Assembly (NCBI GenBank): GCA_905339215.1
Contig: CAJPFN010000011.1
Coordinates: 1 to 64,000, forward strand
DNA from: Rhizobiaceae bacterium
GTDB taxonomy: Bacteria > Pseudomonadota > Alphaproteobacteria > Rhizobiales > Rhizobiaceae
Direction of reading: 5' to 3'
Length of the DNA: 64,000 bases
Below the pieces are notes generated by a model. It was not told where the DNA came from. It ran no database searches and was given only the letters and a program-made list of their open reading frames with translations. Of the stretch, positions 46,204 to 55,299 are shown in pieces. Position 1 is the first letter of the stretch, and every line of letters begins with the position of its first letter. The position numbers were made by a program, and so were the translations under genes.

Positions 46204-46306
46204 GTTTGACTGGCCCTGGTTGCGGCGGCTGACTAGGCCCGATGTGCCTGGAGCGATGCTCCAGCGACGTTGCCGGAAATGCTCCAGCGACCTTCGATCC
46301 CCATGG

Positions 46307-46394
46307 TTAACCGACGGTTAACGAAGGGCATGTCGAGAGGCCGCGGCGGGGCAAGGTTGCGAAACATTAACCATTTCGGTTTACCGAGCCTTAA
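46307..46394. promoter_or_regulatory. Two CtrA-like boxes between ftsE and a divergent membrane-protein gene
   Basis: TTAACCGACGGTTAA (46307-46321) is an exact TTAA-N7-TTAA CtrA site. TTTACCGAGCCTTAA (46380-46394) differs by one base. A further TTAACC lies between them. CtrA is the alphaproteobacterial cell-cycle regulator. The boxes are placed to act on ftsE-ftsX leftward, on the gene at 46418 rightward, or on both. Confidence 0.6.
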
Positions 46395-46417
46395 GCAGAA
46401 CGCGGACGCTGGACCGA

Positions 46418-47062
46418 ATGGCTGATGAAATGAGGGCACGCCCGGTTTCCGGCGAAATCATGACCGCGCCGCATTTCGCCCGGCCCGGCGCCGAAGACGG
46501 CGCGGACATCGTCGATGCCGAATACGAGATCGTGCGCACGGCCGAGGCGGCGGAGGCGGCGAGGCCCGTCTTCCAGCCGGAAACGCCCGGCACCGGCGGC
46601 ATGAAGATGCTGCGCCGACCGCTCGCGCCGCCGGTCGCCGGGACTTCGCACGGGGGACCGGCCTTCTGGGCGGCAGGCTTCGCGGCCGTCGCCGTGGCCT
46701 TCTGGCTGTCGGGCGGACATGCGCTGGTCATCTCCGGGACGCAGGCCGTTGCCGGCCCTCCCGTCGCATTGCGGATCGGTCCGGTGGAATCGCGCGTCGG
46801 CAGGGCGGGCGACCGGCTCATGCTGTTCGTCGACAGCGAGGCGATCAACGATGGGGCGGTACCGGCTCACCTGCCGCCGATAGAGATCAGGGTGACGGCC
46901 GCGAACGGCCGCGTCACTCTCTACAATCTGGGGACAGCCGAGCAGCTGGTCGCCGCCGGCGGACGCTATGCCTTTTCGAGCCGGCTCGAAGTGCCTAATA
47001 ACGGCGTCAGGGCCGTTGCGGTCGCTTTCAGGGAGAACGGCGATGCCCGTGGTTCGCGGTAA
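46418..47062 (+). CDS. Single-pass membrane protein of unknown function
   Basis: 214 residues. An acidic N-terminal cytoplasmic stretch (to about residue 75) leads to one membrane helix (about 81-98, FWAAGFAAVAVAFWLSGG) and a beta-rich C-terminal domain (PPVALRIGPVESRV, later GGRYAFSSRLEVPNNGVRAV). The C-terminal part resembles that of DUF3426/zinc-ribbon membrane proteins often found beside hpt in related genomes, but no zinc-ribbon cysteines are present. It overlaps hpt by 20 bases. Confidence 0.72.
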   Translation: MADEMRARPVSGEIMTAPHFARPGAEDGADIVDAEYEIVRTAEAAEAARPVFQPETPGTGGMKMLRRPLAPPVAGTSHGGPAFWAAGFAAVAVAFWLSGGHALVISGTQAVAGPPVALRIGPVESRVGRAGDRLMLFVDSEAINDGAVPAHLPPIEIRVTAANGRVTLYNLGTAEQLVAAGGRYAFSSRLEVPNNGVRAVAVAFRENGDARGSR

Positions 47063-47585
47063 GGACATCGAGGTGCTGTTCAGCGCGTCGGCGATCGCCC
47101 GGCGCAACCTCGAACTCGCCAAGGACATCGCCGCGCGCGACTATCACGACCTCCTCGTCATCTCGATCCTCAAGGGATCGTTCATCTTCGCCGCCGACCT
47201 GATCCGCGCCATGCACGACACCGGCCTGTCGCCGGAGGTCGAGTTCATCTTCATCTCCAGTTACGGCGCCGGCACGACCAGCGGCGAGGTAAGGGTGCTG
47301 CGCGACATTGACAACGAGGTCGCCGGCCGCGACGTGCTCCTGATCGACGACATCCTGGAATCGGGGAAAACGCTGAAGTTCACGCGCGATATGATGCTGG
47401 CGCGCGGGGCGCGCAGCGTTTCCATCGCCGTGCTGCTCGACAAGCATACGCGCCGGCAGACCGATCTGGCGGCCGACTTCGTCGGTTTCGAATGCCCCGA
47501 CTACTTCGTCGTCGGCTACGGAATGGACGTCGCCCACGCGTTCCGCGAATTGCCGTTCGTGGGCATCGTCAAGGGCGACGCGTAG
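47043..47585 (+). CDS. hpt: Hypoxanthine phosphoribosyltransferase
   Basis: 180 residues from ATG 47043, within the end of the preceding gene. The PRPP-binding motif VLLIDDILESGKTL, the loop LKGSFIFAADLIR and VGYGMDVAHAFRELPFVG identify Hpt. It salvages hypoxanthine/guanine to nucleotides. Confidence 0.95.
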   Translation: MPVVRGKDIEVLFSASAIARRNLELAKDIAARDYHDLLVISILKGSFIFAADLIRAMHDTGLSPEVEFIFISSYGAGTTSGEVRVLRDIDNEVAGRDVLLIDDILESGKTLKFTRDMMLARGARSVSIAVLLDKHTRRQTDLAADFVGFECPDYFVVGYGMDVAHAFRELPFVGIVKGDA

Positions 47586-47601
47586 GCGGAGGCGGGCGGG
47601 A

Positions 47602-47967
47602 ATGGCGCGTATCCTGGTCGTCGAGGACGACGATTCGGTCCGAACCTTCACGGCACGCGCGCTCGCCGCCGCCGGGCATGCCGTCGAGACCGCGGACGAT
47701 GGCGAAGCAGGTCTCGAGTGTATCGGTCGCGTCGGCGGCCGCTACGATCTCGTGCTCTCCGACATCCGCATGCCGGTCATGGACGGGATCGAGATGGCCG
47801 TCCAGGCCGCGCGAGCCCATCCCGGCATCAAGATCCTCTTGATGACCGGCTATGCCGAGCAGCGCGAACGCGCGACCGAACTTTCCACCATCATCGTCGA
47901 CGTCGTGCAGAAGCCCTTCACGCTCGCCCAGATCCGTTCCGAGGTGGAACGCGCCCTGGCCGCCTGA
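47602..47967 (+). CDS. cpdR: Single-domain response regulator, CpdR-like
   Basis: 121 residues consisting only of a receiver domain: acidic VVEDDD, phospho-acceptor Asp54 in LSDIRMPVMDG, Thr in LLMTGYAEQRE and Lys104 in VQKPF. Length and sequence resemble CpdR, the adaptor for ClpXP-driven proteolysis in the CtrA cell-cycle pathway, but other single receivers look alike. It lies 16 bases downstream of hpt. The symbol is a best guess. Confidence 0.75.
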   Translation: MARILVVEDDDSVRTFTARALAAAGHAVETADDGEAGLECIGRVGGRYDLVLSDIRMPVMDGIEMAVQAARAHPGIKILLMTGYAEQRERATELSTIIVDVVQKPFTLAQIRSEVERALAA

Positions 47968-47982
47968 TTCGGCCGGACGCGC

Positions 47983-48020
47983 CTCTTCCGCAGCGTCACC
48001 GCGATCCGGTGCGGAAAGAG
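47983..48020 (+). terminator. Stem-loop after the CpdR-like gene
   Basis: CTCTTCCGCA (47983-47992) pairs with TGCGGAAAGAG (48010-48020), leaving one bulged base. The stem is stable, but no T-run follows. It is a likely processing or termination point for the hpt-cpdR transcript. Confidence 0.45.
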
Positions 48021-48259
48021 ACCGAAAGCGTCCTCGGACGCGCCTCGCCGTAACCGAACTTTTACGCATTTGTTTCAAATGTGAATCCGGCGCCGCCCGG
48101 TGCGGAATCAAGTGTACCCCCCAACCATCGCCATGTCGTGATGGCGGCTCTGTCATCTGACAGGACGCCTTCGGAACGATTCGGCGCCAACGGGCGGGCA
48201 GGTTTCGGGGATCGGCACATGCAGGTGCCGACAAATGGATTCGATCGAGAGGTAAGGCC

Positions 48260-50194
48260 TTGTTTCTGCAGAATATCAGAATGTCGCGCAAGTTCGCGCT
48301 CTCATACCTCGCAGTCGCCGCCATCATCATCGCGATGAACGGCGCCGCGCTCTGGAACCTCTCCAACATCGGGAATTCCCAAGTCCTGCAGGAAGAGTCC
48401 AAGGCCGCGGCCAGCGCCGCCCTCTATGCGCGGCTGGCTCTCGCCCGGGTGGAGAATTCCTATCGCGGCTACCTGCTCTCCGGCGACAACTACTATGTCG
48501 AGCGCATCGACAAGCATCAGGGGACCCTGACCGCCCAGCTCGAAAAGCTCCGCGCCCTTCACCCGGACGACGCGAACATGCTCGGCATGGTCGACAAGGC
48601 GATGCAGGCGATGGCCCGCTACCGTCAGGAGGTGATCGAGGTCGGCAAGAAGCTCGCAGCCGATCCGCTGACCCTCAACCAGGCGGTGCAGATGGTCAGG
48701 CCCGACGGTGTCGCCGACGGTCTCATGGCCCCGATCGAGGACGCGATCGACGCCATCATCGAAACCGAAGCCAAGGACGACGCCGAAACCCGCGGCATCA
48801 TGCATAGCAACATCGACACCGCGACGATGGCGATCTATGCCGGCCTCGCCGTCGCGCTCGCCATCGCTGTCGCCCTCGGATGGCTGCTCACCAGGCTTGT
48901 CGCCAAGCCGATCCGCGAATTGACCGCGGCGATGGGCAGGCTCGCGGCCGGCGACAACGAAGCCGCGGTTCCGGCGATCGGCCGCCGCGACGAGATCGGC
49001 CAGATGGCCGACGCGGTCCAGGTCTTCAAGATCGCCCAGATCGAGAAGGTCAGGCTCGAGGCCGAGGCTGTCGAGACCCGCGCCGAGGTCGAGGGCGGCC
49101 GGGCGCGGACCGAGGCGGAGAAGGCCCGCGAGGCAGCTGAGGACCAGATGGCGATCAAGGCGCTCGCAACAGGTCTGGCGAAGCTGGCGGAAGGCGACCT
49201 GACGCACCGCATCACCGAGCCCTTCGCGCCGAAGACCCAGCAGCTGAAGACCGACTTCAACACGGCGATCGCCCAGCTGCAGGAGACGATCCGCACGATC
49301 GACGGCGCAGTCGACGCAATCCGCACCGGCACGGGCGAGATCAGCCACGCCGCCGACGACCTGTCGCGGCGCACCGAGCAGCAGGCGGCGAGCCTCGAGG
49401 AGACCGCGGCTGCGCTGGACCAGGTCGTCACCACGGTGAAGCGGACCGCGGAAGGCGCGCGCCAGGCGGCGCGGGTCACCGGCGAGGCGCGCGACGGCGC
49501 CGTCAAGTCGGGCGCCGTGATGGGCGACGCGATTTCGGCCATGGCCGAAATCGAGAAGTCCTCGGAGAAGATCAGCCAGATCATCGGCGTCATCGACGAG
49601 ATCGCCTTCCAGACCAACTTGCTCGCGCTCAACGCGGGCGTCGAGGCGGCGCGGGCAGGCGAGGCGGGCAGGGGTTTCGCCGTCGTCGCCTCGGAAGTTC
49701 GTGCGCTCGCCCAGCGTTCGGCCGAAGCGGCGAAGGAGATCAAGTCGCTCATCTCGACCTCGACCCAGCAGGTCGACCAGGGCGTCGGCCTCGTCGGGCA
49801 GACCGGCACCGTGCTGCAGCAGATCGCCGCCCAGGTCACCGAGATGAGCGACCTCGTCAACAACATCGCCTCGTCCGCCCAGGAGCAGTCGACGGCGCTG
49901 GCCGAGGTCAACGTCGCGGTCAACCAGATGGACCAAGTCACCCAGCAGAACGCGGCGATGGTGGAGGAGAGCACCGCGGCGAGCCATTCGCTGGCCAAGG
50001 AGGCAGAGCACCTCGCGCAGCTGATCGCTCGCTTCCGCCTCGGCGAGGAGGCTGCCGCCCGGCAGCCGGCCCGCGCGCAGCCGGCGCAGAGCTTCGCCCG
50101 TGCGGCTCCGGCGCTGAAGACCGTGTCGTCCGGTCGCGGTCCGGCGACCGTGGCGAAATCGACCGTCGAGGAGGACGCCTGGGAGGAATTCTGA
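48260..50194 (+). CDS. Methyl-accepting chemotaxis protein
   Basis: 644 residues from TTG 48260, which has GAGAGGT seven bases upstream; ATG 48281 is an alternative. Membrane helix 1 is at about 12-33, a periplasmic four-helix sensor region at 35-186, helix 2 at 187-213, HAMP at 212-264, and a second HAMP-like stretch near 297-345 (LAKLAEGDLTHRI). The signalling domain has the hairpin tip DEIAFQTNLLALNAGVEAA near 447. The C-terminus ends DAWEEF, resembling the NWETF-type CheR/CheB-binding tail. Preceded by a 292-bp spacer with palindrome CATTTG-TTT-CAAATG at 48067-48081. Ligand unknown. Confidence 0.93.
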   Translation: MFLQNIRMSRKFALSYLAVAAIIIAMNGAALWNLSNIGNSQVLQEESKAAASAALYARLALARVENSYRGYLLSGDNYYVERIDKHQGTLTAQLEKLRALHPDDANMLGMVDKAMQAMARYRQEVIEVGKKLAADPLTLNQAVQMVRPDGVADGLMAPIEDAIDAIIETEAKDDAETRGIMHSNIDTATMAIYAGLAVALAIAVALGWLLTRLVAKPIRELTAAMGRLAAGDNEAAVPAIGRRDEIGQMADAVQVFKIAQIEKVRLEAEAVETRAEVEGGRARTEAEKAREAAEDQMAIKALATGLAKLAEGDLTHRITEPFAPKTQQLKTDFNTAIAQLQETIRTIDGAVDAIRTGTGEISHAADDLSRRTEQQAASLEETAAALDQVVTTVKRTAEGARQAARVTGEARDGAVKSGAVMGDAISAMAEIEKSSEKISQIIGVIDEIAFQTNLLALNAGVEAARAGEAGRGFAVVASEVRALAQRSAEAAKEIKSLISTSTQQVDQGVGLVGQTGTVLQQIAAQVTEMSDLVNNIASSAQEQSTALAEVNVAVNQMDQVTQQNAAMVEESTAASHSLAKEAEHLAQLIARFRLGEEAAARQPARAQPAQSFARAAPALKTVSSGRGPATVAKSTVEEDAWEEF

Positions 50195-50229
50195 TCCACA
50201 GGGGTCCGACCGCCGCGCAAGAGTCCAGG

Positions 50230-50252
50230 ACGGCCCGCCTCGCGCGGGCCGT
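50230..50252 (+). terminator. Stem-loop terminator after the chemoreceptor gene
   Basis: ACGGCCCGC (50230-50238) and GCGGGCCGT (50244-50252) form a perfect 9-bp GC-rich stem with a five-base loop, 36 bases after the stop codon. There is no T-tract. Confidence 0.55.
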
Positions 50253-50344
50253 CGCCTATTGGGGACCTCAGCGCAAACCGCCGGTTGCGTCGCTGCCGCC
50301 GCCGGTGTCACATCCGCGACAACGCCAATCCCGGAACCGGCACC

Positions 50345-50767
50345 ATGACACCGCATCTCGAACTCGTAGCGACGCTTTCCGTGGAGATCGACCAGCCCTA
50401 TGTCGTGGGCGAGATCGGCACGGGCCTGCGCGAGATGATCCCGATCCGCGGCGGCCGGGTGGGCGGACCGCTCATCTCCGGCCGCGTCCTGCCCGGCGGC
50501 GCCGACTGGTGCCTGACCCGTGCCGACGGGGGGATCGAGATCTGGGCGCGCTATACGATCGAGACACATGACGGCGTGCTGGTTTCGGTCCTCAACCCGG
50601 GCGTCGCCCGGCAGGACGGCAGCGGCGACTTCGTCGGCCGCACCACGCCGCAGTTCGAGGTCGCGCCCGGACCTTACGCCTGGCTGCGCGAGCACGTTTT
50701 CGTCGGCACGCTGAAGACCAATGCCGCCGGCACCGACGTGGCGCTTTCTTTCTTCCGCGTGGACTGA
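50345..50767 (+). CDS. DUF3237 family protein
   Basis: 140 residues. LELVATLSVEIDQPYVVGEIGTGLREMIPIRGG and RTTPQFEVAPGPYAWLREHVFVGT are the DUF3237 signature, a small beta-barrel family. No function is established. The amidase gene follows after 59 bp on the same strand, so a joint role in a catabolic step is possible. Confidence 0.87.
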   Translation: MTPHLELVATLSVEIDQPYVVGEIGTGLREMIPIRGGRVGGPLISGRVLPGGADWCLTRADGGIEIWARYTIETHDGVLVSVLNPGVARQDGSGDFVGRTTPQFEVAPGPYAWLREHVFVGTLKTNAAGTDVALSFFRVD

Positions 50768-50826
50768 GACGGCGGCGCAGATTTCGCGATAGGCTTCGCC
50801 CACAAGCAGCAGGAGCCCGCGATCAC

Positions 50827-52299
50827 ATGACCAGACCGACCGACGCCGGAACGCCGACAATCCCGGAGGCCGGAGACGTCTGCCGGACGCCGGCCTGGCG
50901 GCTCGCGGAGCGCCTGCGAAGACGCGAGATTTCGGCCCGGGAAATCGTCGCGGCCTTCCTCGACCGCATCGACGCGGTCAATCCGGCCGTCAACGCCATC
51001 GTCTCGCAGCGCCCCCGCGAAGACGTGCTCGCCGAGGCCGACGCCGCCGACGCCGCGTTGGCTTCGGGCAGGGCGGTCGGGGCGCTGCACGGCCTGCCGA
51101 TCGCCATCAAGGACCTTGCCCAGACACGGGGGCTCCGGACCACCTTCGGCTCGCCGATCTTCGCCGACTTCGTGCCGGAGGAGGACTGCTACCACGTGGA
51201 GCGAATCCGCGCGGCCGGCGCCATCATCGTCGGCAAGACCAACGTGCCGGAGTTCGGCTTCGGATCGCAGACCTACAACCCCGTTTTCGGCCCGACGCGC
51301 AATGCCATCGACCAGAACCTGTGCGCAGGCGGCTCCAGCGGCGGAGCGGCGGTCGCGCTGGCCCTCGACATGCTGCCGATCGCCGACGGAAGCGACATGG
51401 GCGGCTCGCTGCGCAATCCGGCGGCCTACAACAACGTCTACGGCTTCCGCCCCTCGCAGGGCCGCGTGCCCGCCGGGCCGCAGCTCGAATCCTTCTTCGC
51501 CCAGATGGGCGTCGAGGGGCCGATGGGACGGACGGTTCGCGACATGGCGCTACTGCTTTCCGTCCAGGCCGGCTACGACGCGCGCGCGCCGCTGTCGCTC
51601 GACGGCCCGGCCGAGGATTATCCGGGGCTGCTCGACGCCGGAAAGGCATCACCGAAGGTCGGCTGGCTCGGCGATCTCGGCGGTCACGTGGCGATGGAGG
51701 AGGGGATCCTCGGCCTCTGCGAGGCGGCGCTGCGCAACATGGAGCCCGCCGGCTGGCGAACCGAGCCGGCGGTTCCCGACTTCGACGTCGAATCGCTCTG
51801 GCAGGCCTTCGTCACGCTACGCCACGCAACCAGCGGCGCGGCCCTGGGCGTCCATCTCCATGACCCTGCGCGGCGCCATCTGCTCAAGCCGGAGGCCGTG
51901 TTCGAGGCTGAGGGCGCGCTTGGCCTCACTGCGCCGAAAATCTACGCGGCAGCCTGCGTGCGCACGGCGTGGCACAAGGCGGTGCTCGCACTGTTTGCCC
52001 GCTTCGACCTGCTGGCGTTGCCGACGGCGCAGGTGTTTCCCTTCGACATCGGCACGCATTGGCCCGCGGTGGTCGGCGGCCGCAGGATGGACAGCTACCA
52101 TCGCTGGATGGAGGTCTCGGCGCTGGCCACCATGGCCGGCTGTCCCGCGGTCAACGTGCCGGTCGGCTTCGATGCGTCCGGCCGTCCGATGGGCATGCAG
52201 CTGATCGGGCCGCCGCGCGGCGACCTCGCCACGCTTCAGGCGGCCGCACGTTACGAGAAGGCGACGCCGTTCGGCGGCGGCGCACGCGGCAAGGGCTGA
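50827..52299 (+). CDS. Amidase (amidase signature family)
   Basis: 490 residues with the complete Ser-Ser-Lys catalytic set: Lys in AIKDLAQT near residue 95, CAGGSSGGAA near 166-175, and SDMGGSLRNPA near 188-198 carrying the nucleophile Ser. It hydrolyses an amide in the cytoplasm. It is not part of a gatCAB context, and its length and sequence fit catabolic amidases better than GatA. Substrate unknown. Confidence 0.92.
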   Translation: MTRPTDAGTPTIPEAGDVCRTPAWRLAERLRRREISAREIVAAFLDRIDAVNPAVNAIVSQRPREDVLAEADAADAALASGRAVGALHGLPIAIKDLAQTRGLRTTFGSPIFADFVPEEDCYHVERIRAAGAIIVGKTNVPEFGFGSQTYNPVFGPTRNAIDQNLCAGGSSGGAAVALALDMLPIADGSDMGGSLRNPAAYNNVYGFRPSQGRVPAGPQLESFFAQMGVEGPMGRTVRDMALLLSVQAGYDARAPLSLDGPAEDYPGLLDAGKASPKVGWLGDLGGHVAMEEGILGLCEAALRNMEPAGWRTEPAVPDFDVESLWQAFVTLRHATSGAALGVHLHDPARRHLLKPEAVFEAEGALGLTAPKIYAAACVRTAWHKAVLALFARFDLLALPTAQVFPFDIGTHWPAVVGGRRMDSYHRWMEVSALATMAGCPAVNVPVGFDASGRPMGMQLIGPPRGDLATLQAAARYEKATPFGGGARGKG

Positions 52300-52364
52300 A
52301 ACGATGCCGGAAACGGCGGGGCCGCCGGGTCGGCCCGGACATCGTCCGCCAGCGGGAACGCCGG

Positions 52365-54998
52365 CTACCTGAGGTCGAGCAGCCGTTCGAGATAGCTGCG
52401 CTCGAGTTCGGGGCTCAACGCGTTGCCCAGCCGCCTGCGGATGGCCTCGAGAATCTGACGGGCGCGCTGCACGTCGATCTCGTCCGGCACCTCGACAGAA
52501 TTGCCGAAGTCCGGGCCGGTCGTCGCCCGCGGCCGGCCGAGCGGGTCGCGGTCGGCATTCTGCTGGCGTCCGCCTTCCTGGCCGCCGCCCTGGTCGCCCT
52601 CCATGGCCTGCTGCATCTGCTGCATCATGTCCTGGGCGCCGCGGCGCAGCGCTTCCAGCGCACGGCCCTGTTCGCCGGCTGCCCGGTCGCCCTCGCCCTC
52701 GCCGAGCGCGCCTTCGGCTTCGCCCATCGCCTCGCCCGCCTCGCCGAAGCCCTCGCCGGGCTGGATGCCCATGCCCTCGAGGCCCTTCATCAGCGCCTCG
52801 AGGTCCTGGCGAAGCTGGCCCTGGCCCTGCTGTAGCTGGCGCAGCGCCTCGGCGAATTCCTCCGGCGTCATTTGCCCGCCCTGGCCCTGCTGCTGACCCT
52901 GCTGGCCCTCGCCCTGCTGGCCCTGGTCGCCGCGCTGTTCGCTGCGATCCTGGCCGCGCTGGCGCTGGCCGCGCTGCATCTGGTCGAGACGGAAGGTGTC
53001 ATTCATCATCTCCTGCTGGCGGCGCATGATCTCGCCGAGCTTGTCCATCTGCTGGCGCATCTCCGAGTTCTGCTGGCCTTGCTGGCCCTGCTGCCGGCGG
53101 CCGGCCTGCAGGTTGTTCATCATCTGCTGGAGCTGGGAGAGCAGCTCCTGCGCCTTGTCGCGGTTGCCCGACTTGGCCAGGTTCTCGATCTGGTCGAGCA
53201 TGCGCTCGAGGTCGCTCTGGCGCATCTCCTGGCCGGGCTGCGGCATCTGTTCGGCGAGGTTCGGGTTCTGCTGCGCGCGCTCGGCGAACTCGCGCAGGAA
53301 CTCGTTCATCGCCTCGCGAAGCTCCTGCATGAGCTTGTCGATTTCCTCGTCGCTGGCGCCGTTCTCCAGCGCCTGCTTCAGTGCCTCCTGCGCCTGGCGC
53401 AACCGCTTTTCCGCCGCCGACAGGTCGCCGTCCTCGATGCCGAGCGCGATCTCCCACAGGTAGGAGACGACCTCGCGCAGCTGGTCGTCGCTCGTCGCCA
53501 TCTTCAGCCGCGTCCGCGCGCTCATCAGCGCGAGGTAGTGCGACATCGTCGCGAACGTGTCCTCGGGCCGCAGGGTGATCGCGTCGATCAGGTCGAGCAC
53601 CCGGCCCTTGCGGTTGGCGTCGAGGGCGAGGATGCGGCGCTGCTCGACCACGGCGCGCGCCAACGGGTTGGTGAAGGTCCGCTCGGGCAGGACGAAGGTC
53701 TTGGCTTCGCTGCGCGCCTCCTGGCCGGCGTCGTCCTTCGCGGAAAGCGTGAGCGAGACATTCGCGCCGGCCCAGACATGCTCGGTCAGGTCGCGCGCCA
53801 CCTTGGCGGCGGGACCCTTGCTGCGCCTCGGCAGCGCCAACGGCATCTCGGGTGCTTCATAGAGCGGCCGGGCGCCCGGCGCCTGCGTTTCGGCAAGGGC
53901 GAACTCGGCCCGGGCCGATGCCGCGCCGTAGTCGTCCTCTATCTCGTAGGCGAGTTCCAGCGCGCCGTTGACCGCGCGTTTCGGTTCGTCGGCGAAACGG
54001 ATCTTCGGGGCGCCGTCGGGGATCACCGCGAATGCCCAGCTCTGGAGCTCTCTCTCGCCCGAGCGGAGCGCAAGCAGCCCGTCCCGCTCCAGCGTTCCGG
54101 TGAACTGACGCGCCGTCGAGGGCCGCGCCGGCGCCGGCGCGTCCGTCGTAGCCGGCGCGATGTCCCGCGTCATGCCGTCGGCGCCGGTGAGAGACAGCGT
54201 CTCCTCGCCCGAACCGCCGGTGACGCGTAGCGTCACCACGCTGCCGGCCGGCACCGTGACGATCCTTGCGGCCGGTGCCTCGGCAGGGCCCGCGCCGGCG
54301 GACGCTTCCGCCGCGGCGGTGTCGCTGGTGAGGAAGAGGGGCGCCTTGCCGGTATAGGCGGGAGGCGTCACCCAGGCGTCGATGCGCGGCGGTGGCAGGT
54401 CGGGTCCCGGCGCCGGCCGGAAGGCATCGGCGATGCCGCCGCCGAAAGGTCCGAACGAGAAGGCGAAGCCGATGACGAGGAGCAGCGCCGGGACGGCGCG
54501 CAGCGCCAGCGGATCGCGCTCGGGCAGCCGCGCGCGCGGCAGGTCGGAGCCAAGCGTGCCGAGCGTCGCGGCAAGGCGCTTCTGGTGCTCGCGCCAGAGC
54601 GCGGCCGAAAAGGCGTCCTCCCGCCCGGCGAGGCGGTCGGTCTGGGCCGACACGGGCGTGTGCTCCAGGCGGTTGGCGCGCTCAATGCGCCGGTCGATCT
54701 CGGCCGTGCGCGGAAGCCGGAACCGCCTGAGCGGTACGAGCGCCGCGAGCGCAGCGATGCCGAACGCCACGACAAGGACGATCCGCGTCCAGTCGGGAAC
54801 GAGGCGGAACAGACCGAACCACGCGGCGCTTAGGAAGAGGCTCACAACAACGACCAGGGGCAGGACGAGCGGCCATATCCGCTCGGTCGCCATCGCGGCA
54901 AAGGTCGCCGCGCGCGTGCGGCCCAAGCGACCGCCGAAACGGGAGGCCGACGGCCATGCCTGCTTTTCGTCCCTGGGTACGTCGCCGCGTAGCGTCAT
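52365..54998 (-). CDS. Large TIGR02302-type membrane protein
   Basis: 877 residues. Two membrane helices near residues 43-62 and 72-92 and another near 171-187 are followed by a long periplasmic or cytoplasmic body. The second half is helical, then extraordinarily Gln/Gly/Glu/Met-rich (about 620-800, with QQGQQGQQ-type runs). The C-terminus EIDVQRARQILEAIRRRLGNALSPELERSYLERLL is the conserved end of the family. Start ATG 54998 has GGAAGGG upstream. The function is unknown. I associate it with direct linkage to lysA in rhizobia; here four genes intervene. Confidence 0.85.
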   Translation of the reverse strand: MTLRGDVPRDEKQAWPSASRFGGRLGRTRAATFAAMATERIWPLVLPLVVVVSLFLSAAWFGLFRLVPDWTRIVLVVAFGIAALAALVPLRRFRLPRTAEIDRRIERANRLEHTPVSAQTDRLAGREDAFSAALWREHQKRLAATLGTLGSDLPRARLPERDPLALRAVPALLLVIGFAFSFGPFGGGIADAFRPAPGPDLPPPRIDAWVTPPAYTGKAPLFLTSDTAAAEASAGAGPAEAPAARIVTVPAGSVVTLRVTGGSGEETLSLTGADGMTRDIAPATTDAPAPARPSTARQFTGTLERDGLLALRSGERELQSWAFAVIPDGAPKIRFADEPKRAVNGALELAYEIEDDYGAASARAEFALAETQAPGARPLYEAPEMPLALPRRSKGPAAKVARDLTEHVWAGANVSLTLSAKDDAGQEARSEAKTFVLPERTFTNPLARAVVEQRRILALDANRKGRVLDLIDAITLRPEDTFATMSHYLALMSARTRLKMATSDDQLREVVSYLWEIALGIEDGDLSAAEKRLRQAQEALKQALENGASDEEIDKLMQELREAMNEFLREFAERAQQNPNLAEQMPQPGQEMRQSDLERMLDQIENLAKSGNRDKAQELLSQLQQMMNNLQAGRRQQGQQGQQNSEMRQQMDKLGEIMRRQQEMMNDTFRLDQMQRGQRQRGQDRSEQRGDQGQQGEGQQGQQQGQGGQMTPEEFAEALRQLQQGQGQLRQDLEALMKGLEGMGIQPGEGFGEAGEAMGEAEGALGEGEGDRAAGEQGRALEALRRGAQDMMQQMQQAMEGDQGGGQEGGRQQNADRDPLGRPRATTGPDFGNSVEVPDEIDVQRARQILEAIRRRLGNALSPELERSYLERLLDLR

Positions 54999-55299
54999 CG
55001 GCCCTTCCGGCGGCCGGCGACTCCCGCGCAGGCCTCATACATCCGAAGATAACAGCAAACTGGGCGAAGGCGAGGCGACGTCGCGCAAATGTGAAACCCG
55101 ACGGCCGAAGGCGGCCGGAGGCCCCTTGAAATGGAAGCCCTGCCGGCCCATTTCGTCGCCGCGGGCCGGGCCCCTCTGACGATATCCCATCGTGATGTCG
55201 GACCGCATCGGGAAAACTCGATGACGGGTCCGGACGTTTGCATGACGCGATCCTCCGGCCGTTCCGCATCGGGTTCCCCTCCAACGGAGAGGACACGAC
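54999..55299. other. Intergenic region between TIGR02302 gene and terC
   Basis: 301 bp between diverging genes. It contains two copies of CCGCATCGGG (55203-55212, 55264-55273) and GC-rich self-complementary segments (GGCCGAAGGCGGCC near 55105). I looked for a yybP-ykoY/Mn riboswitch ahead of terC and did not find its conserved core. No confident promoter was assigned. Confidence 0.4.

Noticed and set aside
48302-50860. Long antisense frame over the chemoreceptor gene
   Set aside because: Low-complexity translation, no recognisable motif, and complete overlap with a textbook chemoreceptor.
55000-55299. Mn-sensing yybP-ykoY riboswitch upstream of terC
   Set aside because: TerC genes often carry one, but the conserved GGGGAGUA-type and GGUAAGAC-type blocks were not found in the 301-bp spacer.
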